64,000 nt of DNA. It comes from Parabacteroides bouchesdurhonensis (GTDB lineage Bacteria; Bacteroidota; Bacteroidia; Bacteroidales; Tannerellaceae). The notes below the pieces were generated by a model. The model was given only the letters and a program-made list of their open reading frames with translations, was not told the origin of the DNA and did not search any database. Shown here piece after piece: positions 62,315 through 64,000 of the stretch. The stretch spans positions 521,036-585,035 of the forward strand of contig NZ_LT896588.1 in NCBI RefSeq assembly GCF_900186615.1. Direction: 5' to 3'. The translations under genes and the position numbers were made by a program. Every line of letters starts with the position of its first letter. Position 1 is the stretch's first letter.

Positions 62315-63295
62315 TCAAATAGAAGCAACACGCAAAGTATTCAGTAAGTCACGATTAATCGGTTTATCATTCTTAATTGCTTTTGAGAACGGAACATAAA
62401 CTATTTCATCATTCTGGATACCCATCATTACATTTCGCTGATCATCCAGCAGAGCATCAATAGCAGCAACTCCCATACGAGTAGCTAATATACGATCCTG
62501 AGCAGATGGAGAGCCACCTCGTTGTAAGTGTCCTAAAATAGATACACGTACATCAAATTGAGGATACTCTTTTTTCACACGTTCAGCAACTCCCATTGCA
62601 CCTCCCGTTATCTCACTTTCAGCAACCAGCACGATACTACTGTTTTTAGATTTACGAAAACCAGTCTCTATCATTTCTGCCAGTTGGTCTTTTTCCAAAG
62701 AAATTTCCGGTATTATAGCAGCTTCCGCTCCTGAGGCTATAGCACCGTTCAATGCTAGAAAACCCGCATCTCGTCCCATAACCTCAACAAAGAATAAACG
62801 ATCATGAGATGTAGCTGTATCACGAATTTTATCGACACACTCCATAATAGTATTCAATGCAGTGTCATAGCCAATCGTCACATCTGTACCATACAAATCA
62901 TTATCAATAGTACCCGGCAACCCGATAATCGGAAAATCAAATTCCTGTGCAAAAATACGTGCACCGGTCAAAGTTCCGTCACCACCTATGGCAATCAAAG
63001 CATCAATGCCGTGTTCCTTTAATTTATCATAGGCCTGTTTACGACCTTCTGGTGTTTTAAATTCTTCACTACGGGCTGTTTTTAAAATAGTACCGCCACG
63101 CTGAATGATATTACTTACATTGGATGTTTTGAACTCTTCAATTTCATCGGTTATCAAACCTTTATACCCACGATATATACCCTTAACTGCTATTCCGTTA
63201 TAAATAGCGGAACGTGTCACTGCACGAATGGCAGCGTTCATTCCGGGAGCATCACCACCGGACGTTAAAATGCCAATACACTTAACTGCAGACAT
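62315..63295 (-). CDS. pfkA: ATP-dependent 6-phosphofructokinase
   Basis: Phosphorylates fructose 6-phosphate in glycolysis. The 326-residue length and motifs are those of Pfk[19 protein letters not shown] with the ATP-binding [12 protein letters not shown] (Gly-rich, ATP type), [14 protein letters not shown] with catalytic Asp, and [17 protein letters not shown]. The residue after GGDG is Thr, typical for ATP-using rather than PPi-using enzymes. It is followed by a -7 box and ispH on the same strand. Confidence 0.96.
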   Translation of the reverse strand: MSAVKCIGILTSGGDAPGMNAAIRAVTRSAIYNGIAVKGIYRGYKGLITDEIEEFKTSNVSNIIQRGGTILKTARSEEFKTPEGRKQAYDKLKEHGIDALIAIGGDGTLTGARIFAQEFDFPIIGLPGTIDNDLYGTDVTIGYDTALNTIMECVDKIRDTATSHDRLFFVEVMGRDAGFLALNGAIASGAEAAIIPEISLEKDQLAEMIETGFRKSKNSSIVLVAESEITGGAMGVAERVKKEYPQFDVRVSILGHLQRGGSPSAQDRILATRMGVAAIDALLDDQRNVMMGIQNDEIVYVPFSKAIKNDKPINRDLLNTLRVASI

Positions 63296-63323
63296 AGCGT
63301 CTTTTTCTTTTTAATATTTGCGG

Positions 63324-63331
63324 CAAAAGTA
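63324..63331 (-). promoter_or_regulatory. -7 box of pfkA promoter
   Basis: TACTTTTG on the minus strand, 29 nt upstream of the pfkA start. Confidence 0.45.
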
Positions 63332-63395
63332 GTAAATAAATGGCAACTTGCTTACTTTTTCCACAAAACTTCATATTTTCTTAATCTTTTTATCA

Positions 63396-64000
63396 TCACT
63401 TCGCATTCAGTTCCCTAATACGGTCAGCGACCATTTCCATCAACCATTTCGGGGTTGATGTCGCCCCACATACACCAACGCGCTTAACCCCATCCGGTAA
63501 AGGTTCTGTAATTTCCTCTACTTCAGAAATAAAAAGGGAATTGGGATTTGCCTTTCTGCATTCTTCAAACAACATTTTCCCATTGGAACTTTTTTTACCG
63601 GCAACAAAGTACACCCAATCATGGCTGGATGCGAACGCTTTTATATTTGGCAAGCGATTAGCAACCTGGCGGCAAATCGTATCAAAATATTTAAAAGTTA
63701 CTTCCTTTGAAATACGTTTTTGTATTTCAGTTACAACTTTTTCAAAACCATCAAGAGATTTTGTTGTCTGAGAAAAAAGACAAATTCCCCTATTAAAATC
63801 CAGTTTATCCAAATCTTCTATTTTCTCTACTACAATAGCAGAACCCTCTGTTTGCCCAACTAATCCATTGACTTCGGCATGCCCTTTCTTGCCATAAATT
63901 ACTAACTGTATATTTTCAGCACGCGTTTCTATATAGCATTTATGTATTTTTCTCTGTAATTGTAAAACAACAGGGCAAGTCGCATCTATGATAGTAATGT
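63396..64000 (-). CDS. ispH: 4-hydroxy-3-methylbut-2-enyl diphosphate reductase IspH (C-terminal part, runs off window)
   Basis: The frame is open to the window edge, so the 5' end of the gene is missing. About 200 C-terminal residues are present. They include IDATCPVVLQLQ (iron-sulfur ligand Cys), GKKGHAEVNGL, FSQTTKS and GVCGATSTPKWLM with the last cluster Cys. IspH makes IPP and DMAPP from HMBPP, the last step of the MEP isoprenoid pathway. It ends 100 nt upstream of the pfkA start on the same strand. The TTG that opens a shorter frame at 63812 is not a start. Confidence 0.95.
   Translation of the reverse strand, partial: ITIIDATCPVVLQLQRKIHKCYIETRAENIQLVIYGKKGHAEVNGLVGQTEGSAIVVEKIEDLDKLDFNRGICLFSQTTKSLDGFEKVVTEIQKRISKEVTFKYFDTICRQVANRLPNIKAFASSHDWVYFVAGKKSSNGKMLFEECRKANPNSLFISEVEEITEPLPDGVKRVGVCGATSTPKWLMEMVADRIRELNAK

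Overview
The window is chromosomal DNA from a gut-type Bacteroidales, most likely Parabacteroides or a close relative in the Tannerellaceae. Four things support this. Promoters carry the Bacteroidetes -7 box TAnnTTTG. Many secreted proteins have Bacteroidetes lipoprotein signals. The gene set is characteristic: glutamine synthetase III, membrane pyrophosphatase, an EF-G paralogue, DPP III and an S46 dipeptidyl-peptidase, and a PorE-type OmpA protein. The left edge has the start of a secreted protein gene behind what looks like an invertible promoter. No transposase, prophage, CRISPR array or rRNA is visible, and there is one tRNA.

Layout. 0-1.4 kb: the 5' part of a secreted protein gene, a 207-bp segment bounded by 30-bp imperfect inverted repeats with a promoter inside, and several palindromes. 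1.4-5.3 kb: RluA-type pseudouridine synthase, DsbD, MazG. 5.4-6.9 kb: an ECF sigma factor operon with a one-TM partner and a Spy-like protein. 7.1-9.5 kb: tRNA-Leu(CAG) and groES-groEL. 9.5-17.9 kb, all leftward: a GH30 lipoprotein, hisS, a zinc peptidase, purA, a Fur regulator, a DNA alkylation repair protein and DPP III. 18-25.3 kb: mnmA, prs, a GH13 amylase, a patatin and hppA. 25.4-30.5 kb: a MITE-like repeat, glnN, a promoter-hairpin locus, a BspA-type LRR protein and a Tat-exported TIM barrel. 30.6-33.3 kb: a MATE exporter and MetY. 33.3-37.6 kb: a glycosyltransferase/LpxH-like pair and EF-G2. 37.9-39.9 kb: hemW and a zeta-toxin-like pair. 40-46.8 kb: a beta-propeller lipoprotein and an operon of Smr protein, CYTH protein, DPP11 and a transmembrane TPR/LuxR regulator. 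46.9-53.6 kb: queA, a porE-like gene, a candidate 6S RNA, galM and thyA-folA. 53.7-64 kb: a thioester-less alpha-2-macroglobulin, two DUF1573 proteins, meaB, pfkA and partial ispH.

Most of this is housekeeping: translation and tRNA modification (hisS, mnmA, queA, rluA, tRNA-Leu, EF-G2), nucleotide and folate metabolism (purA, prs, thyA, folA, mazG), protein folding (groESL, dsbD) and nitrogen or sulfur assimilation (glnN, metY). The accessory layer is envelope biology. It includes a probably phase-variable secreted protein, a PorE-like OmpA protein of the type used by type IX secretion, periplasmic dipeptidyl-peptidases for amino-acid fermentation, a membrane-spanning TPR/LuxR regulator co-transcribed with DPP11, and an alpha-2-macroglobulin with a bait-like stretch.

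The most interesting signal is the invertible promoter at 687-893. One repeat contains AAACGTTCGT, which matches the consensus I recall for Mpi-controlled invertible promoters of Bacteroides. Next are the candidate 6S RNA, a sigma-54-like promoter before groES, the small promoter-hairpin locus at 27938-28030, and the EF-G paralogue lacking the catalytic histidine. All identifications rest on reading motifs by eye; no database search was possible.
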